Part shown: piece by piece, positions 21,783 through 33,981 of the stretch
Layout: every line of letters begins with the position of its first letter
How positions within the stretch are numbered: position 1 is the first letter of the stretch
Source: Bolinopsis microptera
Taxonomy: Eukaryota > Ctenophora > Tentaculata > Lobata > Bolinopsidae
Assembly: GCF_026151205.1 (NCBI RefSeq)
Contig: NC_087078.1
Span: forward strand, 6,916,175-6,980,174
Reading direction: 5' to 3'
DNA: 64,000 bases
Made by a program: the position numbers and the translations under genes
Notes under the pieces: model-generated
Told to the model about the DNA's origin: nothing
The model's database searches: none
What the model saw: the letters and a program-made list of their open reading frames with translations, nothing else

Positions 21783-23784
21783 TACTATTCCAGTGTTCCG
21801 AGTGATCCGAGACTCAAATCGGTAGTCGGTTTGTTGGCCTAACTAGATCTTATTGGCCTAACTTTAACTAGGTATATCGAAAAAAAAACCGGACGGATGG
21901 CCTTTATGAGACGTTAACGGCAGTTGAAGTTTCCATTCTGTCAATTCTCAATTCTGCTAACTAGAAATTTGTGTTTAATCTTCAAGTTCTTACAGTTACA
22001 AATAAATATATATCATAAATGTATATAATAGTTTATGCTTGAAAACTAAAATCCCCTTTATCATGGGATGGCTCTTATTATAAAACATGACAATACGGTT
22101 ATAAAATACCGTGCGCTCCCTTTACTGATTCATAGGTTCTATTTCTAATCGTTTAGTCAAATACAGCTTCAAAGTTTTACATCTATAGCAAGGTTAAACC
22201 CACATTAAAGGTCCGGGACCTCTCTGCAGTCTGGCAAGCTATTGACTTATTCAGTGATTTGCTGCACTCCCTCTCTACTCACCAGGTTACTCGTACATTG
22301 CTCTTCTGCAGAACAAAATTATCTCTCGATAGACCCAACCACAGCTGATCACGCAGCACGCGTGAGATGTGAATCGCGCGGCACACGTGAGGCTAGGATG
22401 TTGTAAAGACTAAAGACCGCATTCTCGATTTAGGGGCAGCACATTACATTTTCTTAGCTCCATTTTGTCAACCTGAACTGTAAGTTTAAAGGGGATGGGT
22501 TATCGGTTACCTCATCTTATTATCTTACTACTCGAGTAAACATCTAGAGATCGGGATCGTTGGCGTGACAGTTTTTGATCCTTTACAATTAATAGTAATA
22601 CTTTAATAGGACATAATATAACTAGAATTGCAGAAGGATCAGTTTCAGACAAAGTAGTTAAGCCCAAATAATTTTATAGCTATGCCTGAGTTGGTTTGAA
22701 AATGGGGAATGGGCCATTATGTTAGCCCTACGTGTTTTGGTAGGAATTGTTACTGAGTCAAATTTTACTAAGAACATTAAAAACTGACCCGTTATCTGTC
22801 TAAGTTAGGAAAAAATACAAAGTTGTACCAACGAATTTTAAAGATACGTAATTTTATTACGTCTTGGCTATTGTCTTCTCGTCCCCGTTCGAAAATAAAA
22901 TAATATTAAGCGTGACTTGTGTCTTATACCATTGGCATTGGTTGGTATGAAATATACTGAAAGAGAAACTGAGATGGAAGCATTTTCTGAGTTTTGCTTT
23001 CAATCATATTCACGGGTATTTAAATTGAATGATTGAAATCATTTTGTCCAAGTGATCGTGTTTTAATGACACTTTGAAAGATTTCATAATGTCCTTTTGT
23101 TTCACTTTCACATGTAAGACTTGTGTTATTTTTTGAACAAACAACTTGCCTGAAGATTGCCGTTTACAGTTTGTTTGTAACTTATGCTACTTTTGAATAA
23201 TGGAACAAATTTAACAATTTCAATGCATTGTTGATTGTGAAAATGTCTCCATAAACACATTTATTCAAAAGGATAGGTATATCGTTAGGTTTGAATAAAT
23301 TGTCTCCCGATAAAGTGTATTTAAACTTACATGACTTTACATGTGTTCAAGAAGTCTTTTTTGATACGCTAGATTTTGTTCAAGAAAATTGAGCTCCCTA
23401 CATCAATTTCCACGATTTTGACAATAGTATTTGAAGCAATCATAAGATTATGATTAATTAAAGTTATTACATGTTAATAAAGTATTCGCCGAATTTAGTG
23501 CCGGTGGGTATACCTTATCGGACTTTATTTGAACGGACATTAATTGGACGCTGGAGTCCCTAACGTTCATTTTAATGTCCGTCTGACAAGGTAGTCAAAT
23601 TAAATACCTCCGATTGTTCATTTTAATGTCCGTTCAAAATTATGTCCGTTCACGTAATGTCCGGTCAAATAACGTCCGATAAGGTAGTACATTTCCTGAC
23701 ATGCCTGTTTAATGTTTATTGTTTAATTTGATATCAGATAAATCTCAATGTTTTTCAATAAATTTCATACCTTCTGAAGATCTC
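21783..23784. other. intergenic, AT-rich
   Basis: No supported exon apart from the small inverted-repeat element listed separately. It contains the presumed promoter of the modular gene starting at 23785. Confidence 0.35.
23511..23686. mobile_element. small TIR element, ACCTTATCGGAC ends
   Basis: A stretch of about 176 bases starts ACCTTATCGGAC and ends GTCCGATAAGGT, with inverted similarity of about 28 bases at the ends. Internally it repeats GTCCGTTCAAAT and TAATGTCCGTT words in both orientations. It is non-coding and probably a MITE. The target duplication is unclear. Confidence 0.6.
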
Positions 23785-26700
23785 ATGAAAATATTGTATC
23801 TGGTTCTCCTCCTTTTTCGGAGTTGCTCTAGCGCTTATACGGAAGACGATGGTAAGAATTTATTATATACATATTATATATATATTATATTTTAATATAC
23901 TTTATATATATATTATACTTTAATTTATTATACAATATACATATACTTTAATGTCGAATCAATTAATTGAAACAGTAGTTTTGAAAACTTAAGCATTTTT
24001 TGATACCTATAAATACAAAAAATTGCTATATAAAAGTCCCGTTTCGTTTATAAACGAATTGCATAAATGTGAGCTGTATAAAATTTAGTACTATACCTGC
24101 AAATTAGAGATTTCACAGAATTTTTAAAAAAAATTGTATTAATACTCGTAAAAAGATGTTGGGATAGCTGATCCACCAATATTTGTATACTATGGTAGTC
24201 ATTTAACTTTAACGCGGCAACGTGCCTGAAATACAGCCTAGGCATTAGTAATTTATGCATTACCGATTGACTGTTGGTTCTTTGCAGGTTTCTTAGATAT
24301 TTTTTAGGAAGCGCTATATACTTATAACTATTACAATAGCTTCCGCCATTTCATAATACAAAATACAATGCGAATATCCTTTTTTTACTCTTCAACTTTC
24401 ACGTCCATGTTTTAATAATTCGTATTTTTTGTTTTCAGGAGAGCCGGAATGGGAAATTCAACAAAAAAATGTCTGGTTTCCACACTCCTGGGAGGATATA
24501 CCTTTTGAATTGAAGACAACCTCCTCGATAGGAAGTGGTGATCGAATCTGGTTTGAAGTTGGGCACTTAAACGGCAATGTTTTTGCAAGAGTTGTAGTGC
24601 GATTAGTTGATACTCCTAACTTCGAAATTGACAACTGCCAAGGTGATACTACGCTGCAAAATCTACCCGACGCTCAAAATGACGTGAGGATTTGGACATT
24701 CATTAAGCAGGGATTGAAAGGAATTTCAATCAAGTGTAACGGAGTATTGGTTGCAGAAATGAATTTTGCTGAATCAGATCAATGTTCGTCCTCAGTGTGG
24801 GTGACTACTACAGTAGAATTCATCAAGCTTAATCCTGATTGGGATAGATCAGTGGGATTCAGATTTGGTCAGTGGGTCTCAGGTGGGTTAATATTGTGTT
24901 ATCATTATTACCTGGGGACCCCAGGCTATTCCGCCGATCAGAGATATATAAGTTCTCGAAACTTCAAAAGTTTAAACCAAATAGATCTAGTGAGCTCGTA
25001 GGATCAAATAATTTACTGGCTAGCTGCCCGATACTCAGCTGCATGCTAGCGAGGTAAATCAATAATAGTACTAAATAGAATAGTAATACTTAATAGAATT
25101 AAATTTTCATTCTGATAATATAATCTTCTCACTTCATATTTTGTTCATTGTTACAGAATGTCAAGCTGGAAAATTCAGTGCTGCCGGATCTGCAACCTGT
25201 TCTGAATGCGAAGCTGGGGAATTCAGTGCTGCTGGATCTGCAACCTGTTCTAAATGCGAAGCTGGGGAATTCAGTGCTGCCGGATCTGCAACCTGTTCTG
25301 AATGCGAAGCTGGGGAATTCAGTGTTGCTGGATCTGCAACCTGTTCTGAATGCGAAGCTGGGGAATTCAGTGCTGCTGGATCTGCAACCTGTTCTGAATG
25401 CGAAGCTGGAAAATTCAGTGCTGCCGGATCTGCAACCTGTTATGAATGCGAAGCTGGAAAATTCAGTGCTGCCGGATCTGCAACCTGTTCTGAATGCGAA
25501 GCTGGAAAATTCAGTGCTGCCGGATCTGCAACCTGTTCTGAATGCGAAGCTGGGAAATTCAGTGCTGCTGGATCTGCAACCTGTTCTGAATGCGAAGCTG
25601 GAAAATGCAGTGCAGCCGGATCTGCAACCTGTTCTGAATGCGAAGCTGGAAAATTCAGTGCTGCCGGATCTGCAACCTGTTCTGAATGCGAAGCTGGGGA
25701 ATTCAGTGCTGATGGATCTGCAACCTGTTCTGAATGCGAAGCTTGGGAATTCAGTGCTGCTGGATCTGCAACCTGTTCTGAATGCGAAGCTGGGGAATTC
25801 AGTGCTGCCGGATCTGCAACCTGTTCTGAATGCGAAGCTGGGGAATTCAGTGTTGCTGGATCTGCAACCTGTTCTGAATGCGAAGCTGGGGAATTCAGTG
25901 CTGCTGGATCTGCAACCTGTTCTGAATGCGAAGCTGGAAAATTCAGTGCTGCCGGATCTGCAACCTGTTATGAATGCGAAGCTGGAAAATTCAGTGCTGC
26001 CGGATCTGCAACCTGTTCTGAATGCGAAGCTGGAAAATTCAGTGCTGCCGGATCTGCAACCTGTTCTGAATGCGAAGCTGGGAAATTCAGTGCTGCTGGA
26101 TCTGCAACCTGTTCTGAATGCGAAGCTGGAAAATGCAGTGCAGCCGGATCTGCAACCTGTTCTGAATGCGAAGCTGGAAAATTCAGTGCTGCCGGATCTG
26201 CAACCTGTTCTGAATGCGAAGCTGGGGAATTCAGTGCTGATGGATCTGCAACCTGTTCTGAATGCGAAGCTTGGGAATTCAGTGCTGCTGGATCTGCAAC
26301 CTGTTCTGAATGCGAAGCTGGAAAATTCAGTGCTGCCGGATCTGCAACCTGTTCTGAATGCGAAGCTGGAAAATTCAGTGCTGCCGGATCTGCAACCTGT
26401 TCTGAATGCGAAGCTGGGGAATTCAGTGCTGCAGGATCTGATTCTTGCAGTTCTTGCGAAATAGGAAAAGAGGCTAACTCTGAGAAAACTAATTGTAGTG
26501 AGTATCGGGATTTCAATTGTTAATTTTGTATTTCAAAATTCAAATAAATTTCACATCAAAATGTTGCAATTAAATTTACACAAGACCAAAATATCTATAT
26601 AATGAGGCAACAACAAGATTTATGAAGGTACAAGGAACATGATAATGAAAATCAACACTACCAGACTGCAGCTGAAGTGAGGAAACATTTGACTGTGGGA

Positions 26701-29700
26701 TATACTGAAGGGAAAGGAAGCAGTTCTAACGAGCTCTTCTCAAACACAAGGATATATCTTGTGAACGTGGCTAGTATAAATGAAACATTTGATATGGAGT
26801 TGTAGAGGGAGTTATGTGCCTCGCCGGGCTTAAGTAGTGGATGACCTTGCTGTACGCAGTGGCGTAACGTTGCCTGTTGGCGCCCCCCTGCCGAAAAGGC
26901 GCCCCCCTGTTGGCGCCCACTCCCCTTTTGGTGCCCCTCCCTAAAATTGAACAAATTAGGTGATTTTAGAGGATACGCCGGTAAAATCTCTAAAAAAGTG
27001 TGTATCTAGAGCAAAACGCGCAGTTTTGCTAGTACTTTAGTTAAGTTTTCGAAATTGTCCCACATTCAAACGACGATTTGGCGCCCCCCTAAGACGGCGC
27101 CCCCCTGCACAGCGGGGTCAGCAGGGCCCTTCGTTACGCCACTGGCTGTACGGCAAGTTAAACAAGGATCTGAAACTACTAGGTTCCGTACAGACTCAAC
27201 TCTGCACCCGTGTCAATATGTTCATTATATGCAAGCCTCTTGATTTATAATCACCGAGTCTAGTAATTGTTTAAGAGAGTGCTCTGGCAGTTACGAAACT
27301 CGAGAGACTGTGGGATACTGAAGGGAAAGGAAGCAGTTCTAACGAGCTCTTCTCAAACACAAGGATATATCTTGTGAACGTGGCTAGTATAAATGAAACA
27401 TTTGATATGGAGTTGTAGAGGGAGTTATGTGCCTCGCCGGGCTAAAGTAGTGGATGACCTTGCTGTACGGCAAGTTAAACAAGGATCTGAAACTACTAGG
27501 TTCCGTACAGACTCAACTCTGCACCCGTGTCAATATGTTCATTATATGCAAGCCTCTTGATTTATAATCTATTTCGATTAAACCAAAACAGTGCACGCGA
27601 CGGTTCAACCATAATGACATCAAGTGTAATATTGTCCAGGAACAAGAAGAGTTGTTCGTAATCAGAGTAGTATAGTTTATTTTGGCCAGTTGGTAGATCA
27701 CCGACCGGCTATAAGCCGGCTACTAACCGGCTTTAAGCCGGCTACAATTTTTATAGCCGGCTATAAGCCGGCTTATAGCCGGTTAGTAGCCGCTTACATT
27801 TGTTGTTGAGCGACGGCTATTAGCCGGTTATAAGCCTGCTATTAGCCGTTTTGGTATTAAAAGTGGTTATAAGCCGGCTATAAGCCGGTTATAAGATACT
27901 AACTCAACTACATCGTACTGAACGATAGTCAGGAGCCGGCTATAAGAAATTCAGTGAAAACGGCTATTAGCCGGTTATAAGCCGGCTATTAGCCGTTTAG
28001 GTATCGAAAGTGGTTATAAGCCGGCTATAAGCCGGCTATAAGCCGGTTATAAGATATTAACTCAGTTCAGTACGATGAAGTTAAGTTAATATCTTATAGC
28101 CGGCTTATAGCCGGCTTATAACCACTTTCGATACCTAAACGGCTAATAGCCGGCTTATAACCGGCTTATAGCCGTTTTCGCTGAATTTCTTATAGCCGGC
28201 TCATGACTATCGTTCAGTACGATGTAGTTGAGTTAATATCTTATAACCGGCTTATAGCCCGCTTATAACCACTTTCGATACCTAAACGGCTAATAGCCGG
28301 CTTATAACCGGCTAATAGCCGTTTTCACTGAATTTCTTATAGCCGATACCTAAACGGCTAATAGCCGGCTTATAACCGGCTAATAGCCGTCGCTCAACAA
28401 CAAATGTAAGCGGCTACTAACCGGCTATAAGCCGGCTATAAAAATTGTAGCCGGCTATAAGCCGGTTTATAGCCGGCTTATAACCGGCTTATAGCCGGTC
28501 GGTGATCTACCAATTTCCCTTTATTTTTAAATAGACATGGAACCAACTTCCTAATGGTTGATAACCTTTTCAGTGTCCTGTCTAGCGGGTACCTACAAAG
28601 ACAGTTCCATGGAAGCGTGTCTGCAGTGTTCTAGTAACACCTACAGTGCAGAGAGTGCGGGATTCTGTACTGCTTGTCCTCAAGGATCTCAAGCAAATGA
28701 AAATCGGACAAAATGCGGTAAATCTTTTAAGTTTTTATTTGACTCGAAGCTTTGCAATTCATTTTTTGCTATACCTGCCTTATATTATGGTTTTGGCAAA
28801 TAAATGTAGGACTTACGACGTAAACAAAGTGTCTGTAACCTTGCACAAAAATCATTTAATAATCCTTATTTGAACAAATAAAAAAAGTATGATTAACAAC
28901 AATATCAATCATGTACTCCATCCTCAGTTTCATGTGAGAGCTTGCCCTCAAGCTGGGAACAGATAATGACACAGTCACAGTTCCCCCTCGCACCTGGGAG
29001 TGAAGTGTCCTTGATGTGTAGCACCGGACACACTCTGACTGGAGCCAGCACTGTCACGTGTATTGAGGAAGATGACTTCTCCTTCAACGAAGAGCCTTTT
29101 TGTGTTCTAGGTTTGAAGATCCGCTGTATTAAAGTATTAGATACGCTATTTTTTTCCTCAAATTTGTAATTTGATGTAGTAATATAGCATATTATCATTA
29201 ATAAAGTGTTTCTGTTAACTTTTCTCCATCAAGGCTTCATTTTGCTTTTCTTTAAAAAGTTAATTTAAAGCATCATATTTTTCGCATATGAGTGTGGTGT
29301 TAACTGTTAAATCATGTGTTTTTTCTCCTTTTTATTTCCTAAGTCATTTTAATCGTCGCACCTTGACTTATAGCTTAGTAATTAAAATATACATACAGAC
29401 GACTGCAGCAAACTGCCGAACATCCAGAACCTAGGAACAACCACCCAATTTCCTGTTTCCTACGATACCCGGGTAACAGTGCATTGTGATGCTGGGTACT
29501 CTCTTGTAGGTGGTGACGTCATCACATGTATCCAGGATGATAACTATAAAACTATTGATGGTCAACTTCCTTCTTGCGAAGAAAGTGAGTTTATCGTTGT
29601 TACTTCTACCATTAACGGTTTTATGTATTTAGAGCTGAATATGGAAAAGATTTCTACTTTGCCAGGTTAACCACACAATTGCACGATACTGTTGACTGTT

Positions 29701-32700
29701 CACCTTCTGAATTAATAAAAACTTTTCATAATAATCAGAGTTCTGTTCCGGCGTACCTCCTGATATCTCACATTTAAAGTCGAGCACGATCTTCCCTGTA
29801 AGTTACGGAATAGTTGTGTCAGTGAGCTGTACGGAGGACAGAGAATTGAGGGGCGACAAAGTGATAACGTGTAACCAGGGTGTGCACTTCGAGTTCCTGG
29901 AAAAACCCAAGTGCAATGATTTCGGTACGTGCGATTTTGAGCTGACATATACATCTTTTTGAATTTTATACAATTTCTGTTTCAGCCGGTTAGAAAATGA
30001 AAATCTCTTCACAAACAATGTTCACGCAGAAGTGATAACACGTAAATTCAATATACTTGCACAAGTTTAGCATTTATATAATATAAGCAACAAAACAATT
30101 CGTATAATACCGGAGATAATATTAGATTCCACAGGAACTTGCACGGAGTTGCCGATAGGACGACACTTGAAAACGGATGATGTATTCCCGGTGAAGAAAG
30201 GAGCTGAGATATTCGTGAACTGCTTTGAGGGGTTCACCCTCACTTCAGGAGACAGAACGATAACCTGTGTACAAGACGCTGACTATATCTCATCGAGTCA
30301 ACTGCCTACTTGCATCCCTGGTAAGAAATTATTATTCAAAAGGTGAAATACATTGTGATGCCTGCACTATCGATCTAAATTCAAAAATTATTATACCAAG
30401 AAAGACAATCAGAAATCAGACTCTATGTAAATACTAAAATTTGTTTACAGAAAAGTGCACAAAATTGCCGAATATATTTGACTTGAAGACCAGCACCTCA
30501 CTTCCTGTGGATCACGGTACAATTGTGGAAATGGACTGTATCCCGGGGTACAGTCTGTCAGGGAGCAGACTCATCACCTGTATCAAGGACGAAAACTGGA
30601 GTTACTTGGATTCCCCACAGTGTATTTTAGGTAGGATTTTGTAGTGCTCTAAATAAGGGATTATGATTAAGGAATTGAGGCACGTTAGCAGTGTTAATTT
30701 GTGAGAAAGGGCAATTTGAGAGCACTTGGTATTATATCCAACCGGCAGCCTGCTATTGTCAACATTGAGATAGGTAACCGGTAACATCAGGAAAACGAAA
30801 AATTGGTTGAATTGAATAAATATTTCCGTATTCACCTGAAATTCTTTACTTCGCAGTCTTTGTCCAATTTATCATATCCTGTCCACAAACGGTCACCCCA
30901 TCATCTCAGATACTTGTACAGAACTACCAGCAGCTGTATCAGACATGATAACAACCAGCACCTTCCCCGTGATAGTAGGAACAGTGGTGGAAGTGAACTG
31001 CAAGCCTGGCCACACTCTCGCCGGGGACAACGGCATTACGTGTATCAGGGACACTTCCTTCACAATCAGTCAACGCCCTACCTGCACCATAGGTTTGATA
31101 ACCATTAAATCACAAATTTAGATCCATCATTAATATCAGAATAATGAAGAAATTTATGATAGTTGACAAGTGGAAGATACTAAAACTGTAACGTCAATCT
31201 GCAGATCGCTGTACGGGTATGATGATTGAGAACTACCTTTCAACTAACGCTACATTTCCTATCACGTACGGAACTGCGATCACAGTAGCTTGTGATCCTG
31301 AGTACTTGCTGGCGGGCAGTAAAGTGATAACTTGTGAGAAAGGGATTGTCTACTCTCACAAGTCTTCACGGCCTCAATGTGTTAACCCAGGTGAATAAGC
31401 CAATTTACTAGCTGATATTAATATTATTGCATGTGGAAATAGCATATTAAATAATAAAATATGTTTTTTTTTATATAAGATTATCACAAATGTGATGAAA
31501 GTTGTAAGTAACAAGAAGTTTCTGATCAAGTGTTTGGATACCTTTCAGTGACCTGGCTCATTATCACTCACTCACTATTTCCACATTCCTGTTTCATTGT
31601 TGGAATGTGCATTGTGCAGTGATAATGCTATCAGATGGTTCTAGTTGACGACCCGTCCAATTGATGTGCGTGTATGTTGTTATGTAGTGTTATTTAAGTC
31701 ACCTCAGGATACTATAACGTCAGAGTTAAACCATAATTCCTTAAAGACAGATATCTTGTAATGAAGCAGGTACAATCCATGCTCGATATTTTATCGAGGG
31801 AAAATAAGATTTTAGTATCATGTTTGAATGACATGGATTGATTGTGGGTTATAGTAGTCGAAATCTTTCAATACCAATTAATTATCGTTCATTGAACTGA
31901 CCAAACTGATAGCAGGTAAGTGCAGATTTCAAAAATAAGCTGGTAAGGTTATTTGTATTGAGTTGAAAATTTTGAAACCTCGAAGCGACTCACCTGATTT
32001 AAATATTTTAATCTGTTTGGATATTAAGTTAGTTTCAATGCAAAAAACTAGTATATCTCTGTACCGCGATTTCACGATCTCGTCGCTTATTAGTCTAACT
32101 CTATGTAATAAGCGCTATGAGCTGGCACAGAATTTTTTGTTTCTGATTTTGATAAATTTGGTACCAAAAGTTGCCTCTAAATGTGAATAATGAAAATTCA
32201 CCGTGTAGCACGATAACGTCGAGCTGTATGTGGGCCTTTTTTGCATAGCAAGAGTGTACAAAGGACGAAAAATGGGTAATTTATTACCTAAAATGCATAT
32301 AACTCCTAACATATTGAATATTTTGAAATAATTCATACAGGATCGTAATGAGCTTAGTCAGACGCAACTTTTAGTACCAAAATTATAATATTTGAAGCAC
32401 AAAACTTTTCAAAAATTTGTTCAAAATTTCACACAAGGGGGGACCCTTGTGTTCAGATTTAAAATTTTTGAAAATAATTTTCCTTTAAATCTTAAAATAT
32501 TAGTACTAAAAGTTTTGTCTCGATGAGCTGATTACGATGCCATAATAATTATGTGATAATAACTGAAAATGTGAAAGTTATAGGCCAAAAACTAAAAATT
32601 TGCGCGAAAAAAGCACGCGCAGCAAACAAGCGCCGTGAAGCATTTTTAGCGAAAATTGCTACACGGTGGATTTATTTTATTCACATTTTTAGACAACTTT

Positions 32701-32891
32701 TTGTATCAAATTTATCGAAATCGGAGACAAAAAGTTCTGTGCTCGCGCTTGGCGCTTATTACACTGACTATATATGAATCCCCCATTCAGTGAAAGAAAA
32801 TGTGAGCTAAGGAGAAGAAAATGACTGCGACTATCAACAAACTACGGACTACCGCAACTTCGTCGGAATTAAAGACGAACAACCTATCTAG
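23785..32891 (+). CDS. secreted/cell-surface protein: TNFR/GCC2-GCC3-like repeats plus sushi modules
   Basis: Exons: 23785-23851, 24439-24882, 25157-26497, 28574-28717, 28928-29110, 29399-29584, 29739-29924, 30135-30320, 30451-30630, 30910-31092, 31205-31390, and tentatively 32812-32891 (stop TAG). All internal junctions are phase 1 with GT-AG sites; the total is 3366 bases, 1121 residues. The order is signal peptide (MKILYLVLLLFRSCSSA), a 148-residue beta-rich domain I cannot name, about 28 16-residue Cys repeats, one normal GCC2/GCC3-like repeat pair, then seven sushi modules with four Cys each (most lack the usual Trp). Such modules bind carbohydrate or protein outside cells. No membrane span was found, so it is secreted unless more exons follow. 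The last exon is uncertain; a 24-base micro-exon at 31480-31503 is an alternative continuation. Confidence 0.82.
25157..26440 (+). repeat. 48-bp coding tandem repeat with 528-bp higher-order unit
   Basis: About 27 copies of a 48-base unit encode CEAGKFSAAGSATCSE with few changes (GEF, GKC, SVAG, SADG, YECE, AWEF). The variant order repeats: TATGAATGCG occurs at 25441 and 25969, 528 bases apart, which is exactly 11 units, and the same variant series follows each. So an 11-unit block was duplicated whole. All frames stay open, hence shadow proteins on both strands. Confidence 0.95.
26690..27573 (+). repeat. tandem duplication of a 265-bp segment, one copy carrying a MITE
   Basis: The segment starting GACTGTGGGATA and ending CTCTTGATTTATAATC occurs at about 26692-27252 (with a 288-base insertion plus duplication) and again at about 27308-27570 with almost no differences. 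It lies in the intron between the Cys-repeat exon and the next exon. No coding potential is apparent. Confidence 0.88.
26857..27144. mobile_element. hAT-type MITE with 8-bp target duplication
   Basis: The ends are CAGTGGCGTAACG and its inverse CGTTACGCCACTG. Both sides carry the same 8 bases GCTGTACG (26849-26856 and 27145-27152). Terminal CAGTGGCG with an 8-base duplication is typical of hAT elements. The neighbouring duplicate at about 27463 has only one GCTGTACG, the empty site. Inside are repeated GGCGCCCCCCT words and no transposase. Confidence 0.93.
27690..28513. mobile_element. foldback element of AGCCGGCTATA palindromic units, copy 1
   Basis: Bounded by TTGGTAGATCACCGACCGGC and its inverse, ending TTGGTAGATC on the opposite strand. 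The interior is dominated by self-complementary words (GCCGGCTTATAGCCGGC) separated by spacers such as CATCGTACTGAACGATAGTC, in both orientations around a centre near 28085. No coding capacity. It lies in an intron of the modular gene. Confidence 0.88.
31391..32106. other. 3' part of modular gene, uncertain
   Basis: AT-rich. A 24-base stretch at 31480-31503 has good splice sites and the right phase to extend the sushi gene, but nothing obvious follows it. Otherwise nothing is supported. Confidence 0.3.
32107..32763. mobile_element. nested inverted-repeat element
   Basis: Outer arms of about 105 bases (32107-32212 and about 32656-32763) are inverted and about 75-80% alike, with ends GTAATAAGCGC and GCGCTTATTAC. 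Inside them a second inverted pair (about 32340-32380 and 32506-32545) frames ACAAGGGGGGACCCTTGT. It is non-coding and older than the other hairpins here. It lies in the last proposed intron of the modular gene. Confidence 0.6.
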
Positions 32892-33692
32892 CATCAAACA
32901 TGGTGAGCGTTTTTTATTTTAAATCAATGATATCTGAGTTCAATTGCATTTTAAGATCTAAAACCACCATAATTTCCATTCATTTTGCAATGAACATTTT
33001 TATGGACAATATATGTATATGTTTAGTTGGAAACATCAATATTTTTGTCTGGTACTATATCACTCTTTTAACGATACAAATCATTATCATGATGCACTGT
33101 GCTTGAATCTTGTTGGATATTTCATATTCAATACGAACTCAGACTTGAAAATCATTTCGACTTCGGACGTTGTTAGTGACCACTAACCTATGTCCTGTGA
33201 CCTGTGTGAATGGTTCGTACAACTTGAACAAGTACGCTGTGTGGTTCGTACTTCGTACAACAACTTTTGTTATTTGTCTTCTTTCAAGATAAGTATTTTT
33301 GATCAATTCTAATTTCAGGCAATAATGAACAATGAACTTTACATACCTATATAATTTTATTCACATTATATCCCAGGTTAAACAAACACCCAATGTCCCA
33401 AGTGTTGGGCCATTTGATAGATTTTGTAATTACTCCTTTAAAAATAACAAAAATGAAAAATATACTTTTTATCCACCACAATCCATTTCTACTTTAAAAT
33501 ATCAAATTTTCCTAAAACATTGTCTATCAAATGGATCGGTGAGGGACCAGGATTTATTTAATAACATTACCAATCGCTGATAATTTTTATTGCAGAATTG
33601 TCAGTTGCACAATTAGATACTGGTATACTATAAAACCTTCGCAGTGGCACCAACCCCCCCCCCTCTCCCTCTCTCTCTCTCACCCTCTCTCT

Positions 33693-33981
33693 ATGAGCAC
33701 TGGGAACACTGCGGTATCGACCTTATTTCTGAGAAGTCCGACTCTTGATCTTCTAAAGGAAGTAAGTTCATTTGACAGTCCTTAAATATTCACTACACCC
33801 TTACTATTTTCTAATAGTAATAATTAATATCTTTACCTCTTTTCAATTTTCTTTCTTACGGCTTACCCACACAATTCTCGCAAATCTCCCTCTAGCTCGT
33901 ACAAGTTAACAAAATATTGCTTGGTTTAATTTGCATCACTCGTCATACATCTTCCAGCTCCTTGAAGACAGATACGGCTAA
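33693..33981 (+). CDS. tentative two-exon small peptide
   Basis: An ATG at 33693 opens MSTGNTAVSTLFLRSPTLDL and reaches a strong donor (GAA/GTAAGT) at 33761 in phase 0. An acceptor (CTTCCAG, ending at 33957) then gives LLEDRYG and TAA at 33979-33981. The splice sites are good but 30 residues is very short. It might be the end of a larger protein or chance. No family is recognised. Confidence 0.2.

Noticed and set aside
25148-26464. 438-codon second frame (KLGNSVLLDLQPVLNA) over the Cys-repeat exon
   Set aside because: The 48-base repeat keeps several frames open. Only the Cys frame joins the flanking exons in phase and has a known module type.
25968-26516. Minus-strand frame AALNFPASHSEQVADP
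   Set aside because: Antisense shadow of the same coding repeat.
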